NCBI GenBank assembly: GCA_002221725.1
Contig: NJFT01000237.1
Span: 1 to 61,330 of the forward strand
Length of the DNA: 61,330 nt
Direction: 5' to 3'
DNA from: Scedosporium boydii
Taxonomy: Eukaryota > Ascomycota > Sordariomycetes > Microascales > Microascaceae
Shown here: piece by piece, positions 34,907 through 46,179 of the stretch
Numbering within the stretch: the first letter of the stretch is position 1
How the letters are laid out: each line of letters starts with the position of its first letter
Made by a program: the position numbers and the translations under genes
Notes under the pieces: generated by a model
What the model was told of the DNA's origin: nothing
What the model saw: only the letters and a program-made list of their open reading frames with translations
The model's database searches: none

Positions 34907-36593
34907 GGCAGCTGCTGGTGTTATCTTCCCTGATGTTGACGTCTACACTAATATTAATGCGAAGTAAACTACACTTTGTACTTGTACTTGACGCTGTATT
35001 CTTTTCCTCTATTTTCGTCCCTTGCATTGTATTGTCTGTCGTCCATTGTACCCTGCAGCCTCTGCTGTACCTTGTACTCTTCCTTCTCTTTCAGAAATCA
35101 ATGCGAGATTTAGAAAGAACCACTGACAGCCGAGACCAAAACTCTCGCTCTGTTGCCCACCCCCTGGCGGTTGATGATCCTCAACAATTGTATTTATACT
35201 TCCTACTTGTACCCTTTGGCTGTTCCTTCCAGGCTGTTGCCGCTGCCGCTGTGGTTGCCGTTGCCAAATCCATCGTGCTCGGCTGGCTCAGTCCTTCCCT
35301 TCTTATCCGCTGGCACCTGCTCCAGGAACGGCTCCGGCGAAGGCTCGAGTCACCCGAAGCGAAAACATCTGGACCGGGTCCGAACATGGAAGTGATTGAT
35401 TTCGATGTTATTTCCGCGATCAATTGACGCCTCATCTTTGACATCTTTGGAGCCCCCTCGCAACTATCTCTTGTCGTTATCCTCACCAAGCCACCAAGCC
35501 GTTTCTTGTAAGCTGCATTGCATCAATCCTCTTCGCAGTCCCGATTGACCTCCTCCTCCTCCCCGCCCCCTCAAATCCGTGTAAGACATCTGACAGCCAT
35601 TACGCCCAGCGGCCATTGCCCGCCCCTCGTCTGGCTCGCCAAAGGCCAAAAGAAGCGCCTGCATCCGAACCCACATCCGGCTCGCGTCCCCCTAGCTCAA
35701 TTTTTTTTGTTTTCTTTTTGTTTTCGTTCGTTGATTTTTGCTTTTCCCAACTCGCTACCACCTTGACCAAAACCCATCCCCTGCATTGGTGCATTCGGGG
35801 CACTCTGCGACATTCTAGGGGACGCTCGGCAGCGCCTGCGCCGAGCATTTTGACGGTTTTGTCCTGACCGGTCCGAAGTTGTTGGTTCAGCCCCTCATCA
35901 CCAATATCTCAGCTGCTTGGACGTCTCGCTTGCATTAAAGGGAGGAGACCTTTCCTGTCCACCCGTCTGTCTGCTGTCCATGACGAAAGCACGCCAGACA
36001 TCAGACATCAGACATCGAAATAGAGTTGACATCCCAGACGCAGAAAAACGAAAAAACAGAATCAAAAAGGGAAAAAAAGGAAAACCCCCCGATTCTGACG
36101 AGAAACAGGCCAATCTCGAGTCGTTTGCCCTCTCCACCGCCCCCTCCCGGATGAGAGACCTTGTGCCTCTCGCAGGGCTCGGAAGCCTCATCCCTCCGTT
36201 GATGATTGCTATTGGGGAGACTCCATTCGCCCCCATTCCGATCCCGATCCCAATCCCAAAATCCCAACCCCAAATGTCAGAAATTTCCGCTCCTCTTGAG
36301 CCCTTTCTTTGCATGGAAATATCCTCCTGTCCGCCGCGTTTTCTCGTCCCCTAGGTTTCCCCTTTTCCTTCTCCCTCCATCCCCTTCTCCATCTCTCATC
36401 TCCCCACACCCGCTCGGCTCCTTCCCCCACGTTCTTCACCGGTTTCCCTTGAGAACAGTTGCAGTCGGTCGCGCGCGCCGTCCATTCGCCTGAGGCTGGC
36501 TTTGCGGCCTCTGGAGTCTGTGTCTCGATCACCTCCTGTCCTGACCTGGACTGGACTGGCCCGGCAGATGCTGCCCCTCGCGACCGCTCGAAC

Positions 36594-39500
36594 ATGGACT
36601 TTCACTCTCGGCCATCGCTCCCATTTCCTCTTGCAGCCTCAACAGGTCCGCCTGCTTTGAAAGCCGAATATTCTGAAAATGGATCGCCGGTTTCTGATCA
36701 GCAGCAGCCGCCACCAATCAAGAGGAGAGCGCCAATTGCCTGCCGAAGGTAATACTCCTTTCTTTTGCACCCACCTTCCCCTCCACGCCCTCCAATAGAT
36801 CTTCAACCATAACCTGACCCGTAGCTTACGCCATTATGAATATCTCAGATGCCGTCGCATGAGAAGTAAATGTGTACATGAAAAGTCGATTCCCCCTTGC
36901 AAGGGCTGCAAAGATGCCGGCCTGTCTGCCCAAGAATGGTGGGTCCAGCTAGTTCCGCCGGCGCTCCGGGGACGAGTCCCGGAGCCGCGCTATATTTGGC
37001 ATCTAGCAAGAGTGCTCTAACGATAGCCCAGTGTCTTCCCGGTCCGCGGCCAGCCTGACAATGACAGGGAATACCGCCACCCTCGAGTGCGGGCCGACAG
37101 GACGTCCAAGCGGGACCCGAGCAAGACCCGCCGCGAGATCATGGGGCTCACCGTGAAGCCCGCCCCTTTGCTCGACTTCCGAAAAACTTTTCCTGTCGAT
37201 GAATGGGAGCTTCTGCCGCCCTTACCTGAGGTCATCGAGGCCGTAAACACCTTCACCCGGCATTACTTCCAGCTCGGGTTTGTTCCGAAGAAACTCTTCC
37301 CTGCGAGACTCGAGAGAGAGCATCGCTCAGTCAGCCCCTTCCTGCTCCTTAGCCTCCTCAGTGTATCTGCGAGGTTCACTTCTTCCTTAACTCACAGATT
37401 CGGCTCCGGTGTAAAAGCTGCTGAGATTTTTATGGAGCGTGCCGAGCAGTTAGCCCTGAGCAAAATCTACGATCAGCCGAGTCTCGAGTCTTGCCAGGCC
37501 TTCTATCTCCTGAGCATTGCCCAACAAGGAAGTGGGTGGAAGAATTCTAGCTATGTATGCTTTCTATTTTCCTATTCCTCCTTCTCCTCCCCTCCGTCAG
37601 CTGGACAACATGACTGGCCTAACTTAGGCCCTCATGGTAGGAACCATGATTATCTGACGAGCTGGGAATATAGATCAACATGGGCATATCGATAAGAATG
37701 GCCATATTGATGCAGCTCCATCGCGAAGAGACCTACATCTTAGATAACCCAACACCGGAACTCGTCGTGAGAGCCGAATCTGCGAGGCGCACTTTGGTAT
37801 GAGGCATCACACTCTCTATTTCCCCCAGTCTCGATTTAGCGTTCGTTTTAAACTAACAATTCTGGCTAGTGGATGCTCCATAGTATGGCCTGGAGTCCCG
37901 CCTCCTTATCTAATGTTTCCAACTAACATGAAGTTCCAGGCCAAGATAATCTGCACTCGGGACCCATATCACCCGTATCGCTTTCCGCGAGCGACATTAC
38001 CACACTCCTTCCCTCCGACGAGGAGAGCTTTGCTACCGGTCGAGAACCCGAATCCCGTGCCGCGTTAGAGGATACTCCTCCAGGCCACGATAATCCTAGC
38101 CTTCTTGCCGATCCGAATCGTTCCCTTTTCGCGTCGCTTATCCAAATCCATTATTACTGGGGTTCTATCGCTCGGCGCGCCGTAAACCGCAGGAAGTCTT
38201 CGCAACAGCCATGGGATCCCCGCAGCGAGTTCACCACAATGGCAACTAAGTTAAAGTTATGGGAAGAGGGTCTTCCTAGGGACCACACTTGGAGTCCATA
38301 CTTACTGAAGGGATACAAGGCGGAAGCGCAAGATTTGGTGAGTCTAGGGCAAAATTCCTCTTCTTGGTTAGCCTAGGAGGCCCGCGTGTTCCTCTATACT
38401 AACGAGCGTAGGCATATCTCGGTGTGACGATGATGACCCGGCTTTGTAATATCGTTGTGCGCAGAGCCCATTTGCAAGAGTATGCCCTGCTGCCAGTCTC
38501 TTCCCCGCTCGTTGCAGGCAGCTTGTTGGTCTGACGACTCTATAGCATCATTCACATTGACTCAACGAAGGACTCCGCGAGACAGGCGTACTTTTCGGAG
38601 ATGTCACTTCAGCTTTTTTCAAACGTGCGAGATCTCTACGCACAGATTAATGCCCAGTTCACGCTTAGGACTCCCGATGAGAGCGTAGGGGCCCAGATGG
38701 CTGTAAGTTGTCACCTATCGGCTTCTCTAAAGTCTAGAGTTGTCGGAATTTTTGCTAACGCGTTTCCCTCCTAGTCGTTTTGCGTATACAGCTGTGGCCT
38801 CTTCTCGGCATACCTTGTTAAATATCCAAGGAGTGGGTTGTTTTCCATGTGCCTCCTTCCTTGGTAGGGCAAGGCGATTAACATGTATCCGACAGTCTGT
38901 CCCGATTCTGCCATCTCAAGGATGGGTCCTGAGATGCTCCAGCGCACCATGTCCATATTAGCCGAGTGCAAAGAAGTATGGCCTCTAGCTTCTCGCTGGC
39001 TCGAGGCACTTGAAAAGTCGTCCCGCGATCCCAAGGCGTCCTCCTTTGGGATAGAGGGAAGCATGGCCGATGGGGTAGGTAACACCACTTCTGCTCTATC
39101 CTCTATCCCAGCGCGTGCTTCTTCACAGACTGGTACCTAACCAAGTGTTATGTTTCGTTTGTTGTAGCGCGATCCTATTCCGAGAGCACTCCCGGGCCCA
39201 AAGAGCATTTTGGCCGCTAATACACTCCCATCGCCAACCCTGCCTCGACTTGCTCTACCTGAGGAGCCGAAACGAATATTCCCGGTGACGTCACCCAGCC
39301 ACATCTTGCCACCTCCCACCCAATCTATCCAGCTACCTAACCCGCAACTATCACCCGTATACTATCCCCCAGCACAACAGTATACACATCAGAGCCAGTC
39401 TGGGGGCGGCTCTCTCAGCCTCATACTCGAAACTGGTCCCGCCACTCCCCAGAGCACCACCCAGGATATGTATGACCCTACTGGCGCTTACTACTCTCCT

Positions 39501-39611
39501 GCGACGACGACCCTTGGTCCTGGCAACGACGGGTTCGAGGGCGAGCTGCAATTTTATATTGATGGAGCACAGGCATGGCCGGGCAGCTCAGCGCTCTTTG
39601 ATTATAGTTGA
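36594..39611 (+). CDS. Zn2Cys6 fungal-specific transcription factor, about 735 aa, 11 exons
   Basis: Nuclear regulator with a Gal4-type binuclear zinc cluster and a fungal-specific middle homology domain. Exons: 36594-36748, 36849-36938, 37032-37554, 37674-37796, 37870-37882, 37940-38337, 38412-38479, 38546-38702, 38775-38832, 38896-39074, 39168-39611. The cluster is C50-X2-C53-X6-C60-X8-C69-X2-C72-X9-C82, and an intron splits the codon of the last cysteine. The middle domain includes GISIRMAILMQLHREETY and the ESARRTLWMLHS block typical of the family; the tail is Pro/Ser/Tyr-rich. Exon 5 is only 13 nt, yet it is needed to restore the WMLHSQDNLHSG block. Intron 7 (66 nt) removes an in-frame TGA, and intron 9 (63 nt) joins KYPR to CPDS. 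All joins keep frame; introns 3 and 9 are the least certain. A long leader lies upstream. The target pathway cannot be told from sequence. Confidence 0.85.
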
Positions 39612-41140
39612 GGCTCCCTCCCCCTGCTCTGTCATCTTGCACATACCTACCTTGTTATGACTTTTCTTGAATCTCTTGATATATTGCCCTTAATTTTTAG
39701 TATTTCGACTAGCCTCAGTCGATTACATGACAATTTGTTTGGCGTTGGGAGGTTATAAGCGTTTGAAATATAATATATAATGACTTGTGACGACTTAGTA
39801 TGACTTTCTTGCCCTCAGGCTTCAAGCGTGTCTCTCGTTTGTATCCGAGTCTGTGTTAGTTGTCTCGAGTAATGCCAACCACCTCGAGTTGCACCACCGC
39901 AGGTCCTGAATCATGTCTTCTCACCATTGTTTCCCGACTCCGTACCAGTTCTTCTATATCACAGGGATCTTTACCTTTATGGTTGATGACCATGTAGAGC
40001 AGAATGGCCAAATGATCACCCAAGTATGACCAGTACGAAATGAAATGTGATCAATCCCGTCACTTACAAAAACACAGCACAGTCACAAGCAGCAATAAGC
40101 AAATACGAGCAGTTAAGGGGAAGCGGCAAGGGGAAAAAAGCAGGGTGTCTGTTAACTCATTCGCCATCTATTCATCCCTCTCGTCAAATCTTCCCTCCTC
40201 TCCAGAGCCAAACAACGAAAACATAAAAAAGCGCTCAAGAAAGGGGAAAAGCCCATTCACTTGAAGGGTGATTCCCCCCCCCTTAAAAGAGAAGTCCGGG
40301 GATTTTTTTCTCTTTCCGATGCAAACGTTCACACATCTCTCCAATCTTCCCTTTGCCATCGAGCCTGCCTTGGTGTTTGATATCCTCCACCCCATTCCCC
40401 CCTTTTTCCGTTTCTCTACATGACTAGTGGGTTCGCCAATCGCTAATCGAGGGGGTATATTGGTCTTTTTTTCAACCTTTACCTTCGACGCGAGGGCTTT
40501 ACATGATAACGCCATCTCTATTTCCATTGGGTTGTGCAGCATTTCGCAAAAAAAGAGTAAGAAAAAGAAGGAGGCAAAAAAAGAAGAGAGAAAAAAACAA
40601 TAGAAGATAAACCGGAAGCGGATGGGAGGGGGCAACCATAGATTAGAATATGAGAATGGATGGATGCGTGTACTGTATCTGGGTAAAAACAAAGTAAGAA
40701 GAGGTGAGGAGCGATACAAGTCGTACGCCGTAACTCATGTGTAGTGTAGTGTCATGGCAAATCAGTGTATGGGGATCCAGGGAAGGCACGAAAAAGAAAA
40801 GCAGGCAAGGGAATGATGAGCATGGAAGGAAGCAATGATTGATTATGAAGTGAGTAATGGGGACGTTATATACACAGGCGACAAAAGGTGTCTTAAGTGC
40901 TAGGTTGATGATATGTAGTGACGGGATTGGGGTAGTCCGCTCTAGGCCTTGGGACCTACTCAGCCTGCTCGCATCGTCACATGGGCGAGCTAGTAGGATC
41001 CGAGGCCGAAGCTATAAGTTGGGTGTAGTGACGCCGCTGTTAGGGGAAGGGGTGGAGGAACTAATCGGACCAAACACGAGGCTCGACTTGAAGGGGGGGC
41101 CGAGTCAGGCCGCCGTTTTTAGACCAGTGTTGAAGGGCGT
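39612..41140. other. Convergent intergenic region between Zn2Cys6 gene and KAP95
   Basis: The left part is the 3' flank of the Zn2Cys6 gene. The right part, with A-rich and T-rich patches near 40.2-40.6 kb, is probably the 3' flank of KAP95 on the other strand. No gene is supported; a frame of 183 codons on the minus strand at 40168-40719 is Phe/Ser/Lys-rich low-complexity sequence. Confidence 0.55.
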
Positions 41141-44100
41141 TCATGTCTGCTGCATCGTTCCGGCCTGGCCACCCAGCTGGCGCTTGACCAGCTCGCGGGC
41201 CCAACGGGCAGTCTCGATGGTGCGGGGCTGGAAGTCGCGGTTCGACTTGGTCTGCTTGATCATGGTGGTGAGCCAGTCTTGGCGGAAGGCCTCCACAAGC
41301 TCGCCGTTGGGGTAAGCATCCGCAAGGTCACTAACGATGTTAGCAGCTAGTTTCGCGGTAGAAGAATCAGTAGAACAAGAACTCACCCAATGACGCCCAT
41401 GGCTGATCGCATGAGAGCCTCGCTTCGATTGAGGTCATCCGCAATCATCTGGAGCAGGTTGAAGATGGACGGCACGAATTGTTGAAGGACACCAGCTGTG
41501 ATACTTGGTTAGCAATGCGGCTCTCTATCAACGGGAACTGCCGTTTGTCTTGTCGAGGGACGAAAAACTCACTTTTGTTGCTAGCCTTCATGGCAGGGAC
41601 AATACCGCCCCAAGCGTCCATAATACCCTCGCGCAGGGAGACGACGTAGTCGAACATCTCGTACGGGCCATCGGGAGAGGCAGTAACGCTCGACGCCTGC
41701 TGGAGGACTTGGGCGACAACGGGCAGGTAGGTCTCGAAGTGGCCCTCGATGGCGACAGCAATATCACCGAAACATTGGAGAATCGCAGGCTTGAACTGGT
41801 TCGAAAGGCTGGTGCTCTGTTGATGGGGAAAAAAAGGTTAGCAAATGAGGGGCGTGAGACAATCGGGGAGAGATGACAAACCCTAAGATTGTTCAAGAGA
41901 TAGTTCATAAAGTTGTCGCAGTAAGGCTGGCTGCGCTCGCCCAGGGATCGAGTAATGTCGCTGACGAGGCCAATAGCCATGGAGCAGAGACCGGGCTCAT
42001 CCTGGTTGCCGAGTGCGCTGTACAGGAACGGGCTAAAGGCCTCCATGTACTTCAAGAAGTCCTCGCCTACCGCTGTCGCAAGAGCGCTGATGGCGGCAAA
42101 CACAGCCTCGGGAACGCTCGACTTTCCGCCCACGGTGCTGAGGATCTGGAGGAGCACCTGCATGATGCGGTCGCCCTGGGGGGCAATCTCATTGTCGAGG
42201 CGTAGGATAATGGCTTGGAGAACGCTCGACAAGCTGGTCTGCATGTCGGAAAGCGTAATCTTGTCCTCAACGCTGACTACCTGGGTCTGCATAGGGACAG
42301 TCTCCTCAAGCCTCTTAAGGATGACGTCGGAGAGAGAGGCCACAGCTTGCAAGCTCTCGTTAGCGGCGTTCTGGACGAAGACGTTGAGGACTTCGTACAC
42401 AGCAGTACGGGTCGCCGAGTCGCAGTCGTTGCGGGCTGAAAGGTTCAGCAGATGGGTGACACTGTTGTTGAAGTGGGGCGTGAGCGGGTTAGTCTGGGCA
42501 CCAGGTTCACCAGCAAATCGCTCGGCCAAGTTCATAAGCGCCCAGCAGCACGAGGCAGCCATCTTGGGGTAGTTTGTAAGACCGTTGAAGAGAGACTGAA
42601 TAAGGGGCTCCAGGTGAGTCGACGCGTCAATGGCGCTGGGGCACGCCTCCGTAATGCGGCCCAGTGTGTAAGCGGTCGAATCCTTGACGTGGAGCGAGCT
42701 GTCTTCCATCATAGCAATCAAGGGAAGCAGAGCGCGCTTGATAATGGGATCGAGGACCTTTTCCTCAGGGCCCTCCATCACAGCACCGAAAGCGGAAACG
42801 GCGGCATCCCTGTTATGCCAATCGTCGTTTCGTAGGTTGCCCTCGACAAACTGGAGGACGGGGGTAAGAATGGAAGAGCCGACAGCCTGGGCATAGAGCG
42901 ACAGACATTGGTAAGCGGCTCGGGAAATGTTGTACTCGTCGTCCGCAGCATCTTCATCCTGCTTGGTGAGTAGCGTAAGGAGAACAGGCACGACTTCGTT
43001 GGCGGCGACTCTCGCGAAGTTGTAAAAGGGACGGATCTGATCAGAACTCTCAACCTAAAATCAAGATTCGGGTTAGCCTCGTGATTCCCATGGAAGAGCG
43101 GGAGGGCCACCTTGGCAGGAGAACAAGCAATAATAATAGCAAGAATAAATGAGCAAGAAACAGGGGACGGAGGGGGGTAGGGGTAGTACGAACAGTCGCG
43201 TTGTCATCTTCTATGCTGATCTCCTCCTCGCAGACAGTGCTCCAAAACTCGACAGCGAGCTTCGCAACATCCTCGTCTTCCGCCTTCATACCAAGAATGG
43301 TGAGGCCAAAGAGGGCACGCTCCATGTAGAAGCGCATGTTATCGTAGTAGAGACCCATGATTCGGTTCAAGCAACCGAAAGCACCCTGCTGGATGCGAGA
43401 GTCGGAGGCCTGGGTAGCCTCGCACACGACCTGCATGATGTAATTTCGCTCGCCCTCATGCCTGAAGTTGTTACCAACAAACTCTAGGGAATCACCAAGG
43501 GCGGTGATGGCGGCGAGGCGAACTTCCAGGTTCTCCTCCTCTTTTCTTGCACCCTGGACGACGGCTGTGAGAATAGCGTTGGAGTGGCTGATGAGGCTGG
43601 CTCGCAGTTCGGGGTCTTGTGATTCGCAGATGTAGCCGATAGTGGTCAGGGAAGCCTGCTTCTGATGAGGAGCGCCGTCGCTGACGTTCTTAACCAGGAT
43701 GGTCATCAGGTCGGCCCACTGGTTCCGCGGTAGCTCGATGGCCGCGATGGCGGAGATGACTTGAGCGGCGGCATTGCCAGCTTGGGAGTTGGATGACGCG
43801 AGGGTCTGGAGAGTAAGCTCCTTAACCCTGTTTTTCGTGTCATCGTCCGTCTGCTGTAGCCACTTGGATTGGAGTTCTTGGTGTCTCGCGAAGTCTCGGG
43901 CGGTGAAGGCGTTTTTCAGGGCAATACCGGCAGCAGCTCGGATGGGACCTTGCGCCGAATCGTTGGCAAGTTCTTGTACTAGCGTGGCAAGATATAGGGG
44001 CTACAGAAAATCGAGAGAGAAAGTGGTTAGCTTCGTTCAACAGGCAACAAACCAAGAGTATAGCAGGGGCGAGCGGCAAGGGAGGGGATGAGGGGGCAGA

Positions 44101-44503
44101 AGAAGGGAGAGAACGGGAGTGCCCGGAAAGCACGGGAAGGACATACAAAGTTGTTTTCAGCGGCTTGTGAGAGTTGTTGTTCGGCATCATGGCGCAGTGT
44201 CGCGTCTGGGAAAGTGTCAGAGGAATGCAATCAGGGGATAATTAACGTAACGGAGATATTTGCAAAGTGGGCAGCTCGAGGTGTTGCCAGCCATGAAGCT
44301 GGCGTAGCCTCGCAACTCCAGGTTGCATATCTGCTCTGCCTCAGATGCATGTGCATGTAGCCCTGCCTGAGAAAGGAGCGAGGATGATAGGCAGACAGGA
44401 GCGGGAGGGGTTTAGGGATGTATTTTCCCTTGTTTTTCGTGTGGGATTCCTTACCTGGAGACAGCGAATTGGCCAGAACCTGGTTGATCTCGGTGTTTGA
44501 CAT
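41141..44503 (-). CDS. KAP95: Importin subunit beta-1 (karyopherin beta Kap95), 876 aa
   Basis: Nuclear import receptor: it binds importin alpha or cargo directly, docks at FG nucleoporins and releases cargo on RanGTP binding. Seven exons: 44503-44455, 44205-44147, 44000-43194, 43054-41882, 41816-41573, 41495-41387, 41330-41141. They join to 876 residues, close to the 861 of yeast Kap95. Residues about 20-110 are the importin-beta N-terminal domain (ATLRHDAEQQL, then GPIRAAAGIALKN). The remainder is an array of helical HEAT repeats, with family-typical runs such as RPFYNFARVAANEVVPVLL, DDWHNRDAAVSAFGA and HVKDSTAYTLGRI. The third intron uses a weak GTTCGT donor but restores the expected DDNATVESSDQIRPF. 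The first intron is unusually long (249 nt) and separates only 16 residues. This is a housekeeping gene; identification is by whole-length sequence recognition. Confidence 0.97.
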
Positions 44504-45450
44504 GTTCTTGTTTTTTTCTGTTTTTATTTCCTGTGATCACTCTTCCTAAACAGGCGAAGGTAGGAGAGAAGGGATCAAGGGATCAAGGGAGGGTTGTCGG
44601 AGGGTTGATCCGTGATGGCGGCGAAGAGGGGTGATGCTGTTTGGAGTTGGAAGTGCGGAAACTCGACTTGTTTTTTTACTTTGTAGTTGGTTGTCTAGGC
44701 GTAGGCAAACCCCGTGCAAGTGCGAGGACGCGGGGTGGGCGGGCTGGGCTAGAAAGTTCGCTGAGAAGAGAAAGAGGGAGAAACGGTAGAATTGAGGGTA
44801 AAAAGAAAAAAAGAGAGAGGGAAGGAACTCGGCGAAAAAGGGAAGTCGAAAGTGAAGGGCCAAAAAAAAAGTTCGAAAGTAGTGTAGAAAACGGGGAAAG
44901 GTTGCAAAATAATGTAATCTAGCGTACGAAGGTAGCGTGGGTGGTTCAAGCCAGGCGATCAAGCCCCAGCAGCTGGCAGCAGCAAACTGAGGACGCAGCC
45001 TGGCTTTGGACAATGCCTGTGGCAGAGATTGATGATTTGATTACATTGATACTTCAAGCTGGAGAGGTCAGGTAGCTAGCTACCCTTGACTTTGACCTTG
45101 ACATGGCCATAATCCGGAGTAATGCCAGCGCAGGAATCTACTTTACAGGACTATAAAGTGCAAGTGCGGACAGAACACACACAGCAGAGATTGCTTCATC
45201 CACTGTTCTCATCGCCTGGCTGGGGAAGGAAGGGCCACGCGAGTGTCGACGTTGTGTATAAGCACGAAGCGAGACCAGGCATTGTACACTAGGTTTATGC
45301 CACCGACCACTGACATTCGTCATGCCCATGCCCTCATGAAGTAGCACCTCTTCGTCTGAGCATGAAGTTTCTCAACCGTCCACCTTGACGCCCGTAATGC
45401 GCTCCACCGAGCTGCACAAGAGCGGGAAATCAGGGTGATAATCTTGTCTC

Positions 45451-45474
45451 CTAGGCCAACAAGTGTTGGCCTAG
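45451..45474. repeat. Perfect inverted repeat, 11-bp arms, 2-nt spacer
   Basis: CTAGGCCAACA and its exact complement TGTTGGCCTAG are separated by AG. It would extrude as a tight hairpin or serve as a symmetric binding site. No T-tract follows, so nothing marks it as a terminator. Confidence 0.75.
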
Positions 45475-46159
45475 TAGATCCAAGGCTAGGCCCGTTCCCT
45501 CCCTGTGGAGAACTAAAGTACACGAAATGGTTATACTCAGGGGGCGGTCCAACAATTTGCACATTGAATCGAAAAATCCGGCGGTGGCTGTGGAGAAAAC
45601 AGAAACGGAAACGGAGAAGATTGAGGGGTGAAATCATTTGTTTGTGTCCCGTCCAGAAGTAAACAGACCCCTCCAGAGTCCAGCCTGCTCCGAAATGCGC
45701 GTGTCGCCTGGCACTTTCCGTGTTTTCTTTGTTCTCCGCCAGGCGCTGCACATTCTGGAGCTTTCCACGCGAAGTACATGCTCCTGACTCAGGGGGCCCT
45801 GAGAGCATCAATATTTCGTAGGGCGTTTATGAACATCTATTTTAACTACTTCAGCAAGTTCATACTTCTTACTTCTCGAGAGCGAAAAAGAAGTCGAGAA
45901 ATACCACTTGTACTTATGCGGGGGGATTAGGTGGTATAACTTGTACACATTTTTTGGATTGTGTGACGATGTGTCGGGATCACAATCCCACGCACCCTCA
46001 GGTACCTCCTCTCATCTCCTTGGTACAACAGAGGAAGTACTATGAGGGGCAGGAGCACAAAGGAACATCGCAGCCACACGCATCTCCGAGCTACTTCATA
46101 ATACCTCGCACTAGGCAGCCTAGAAGGCCTTTCTAGCCTCGATTGTGTCGTTGTGGAGT

Positions 46160-46179
46160 GTACCTGTGTACACAGGTAC
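46160..46179. repeat. Perfect 20-nt palindrome
   Basis: GTACCTGTGTACACAGGTAC is its own reverse complement over 20 bases, and is followed at once by GGAGTAC, another GTAC-containing word of the kind dispersed through this window. It is intergenic. Confidence 0.75.

Larger units (their letters stand above)
29468..36593. other. 7.1-kb intergenic region upstream of the Zn2Cys6 gene
   Basis: No gene is supported here. It contains the TATA element of the gene at 29159-29467, a 12-G run at 31259-31270, an AT-rich patch at 34681-34711 and five tandem TGTAGAC units at 34873-34906. From about 35.7 kb T-rich and C-rich patches, three AGACATC units near 35996-36016 and a CCGATCC/CAATCCC run near 36237-36273 suggest promoter and 5' leader DNA. 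Frames of up to about 170 codons occur around 34.9-36.3 kb but lack recognisable features. Confidence 0.5.

Noticed and set aside
34918..35427. 169-codon plus-strand frame with hydrophobic start
   Set aside because: Hydrophobicity reflects T-rich DNA; no coherent membrane or domain pattern and no gene-like ends.
35917..36354. 145-codon plus-strand frame upstream of the Zn2Cys6 gene
   Set aside because: Repetitive Pro/Ile and Lys-rich segments derive from simple repeats; more likely leader or promoter DNA.
38817..38867. Alternative 51-nt intron (GTTAAA donor) in the Zn2Cys6 gene
   Set aside because: Poor donor and no branch site; the 63-nt intron at 38833-38895 gives a smoother join with a TTAAC branch-like site.
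41955..42572. 205-codon plus-strand frame
   Set aside because: Antisense shadow of the KAP95 coding exon.
45320..45811. 163-codon minus-strand frame
   Set aside because: Spans the 11-bp inverted repeat, has no domain-like pattern and is overlapped by other open frames.
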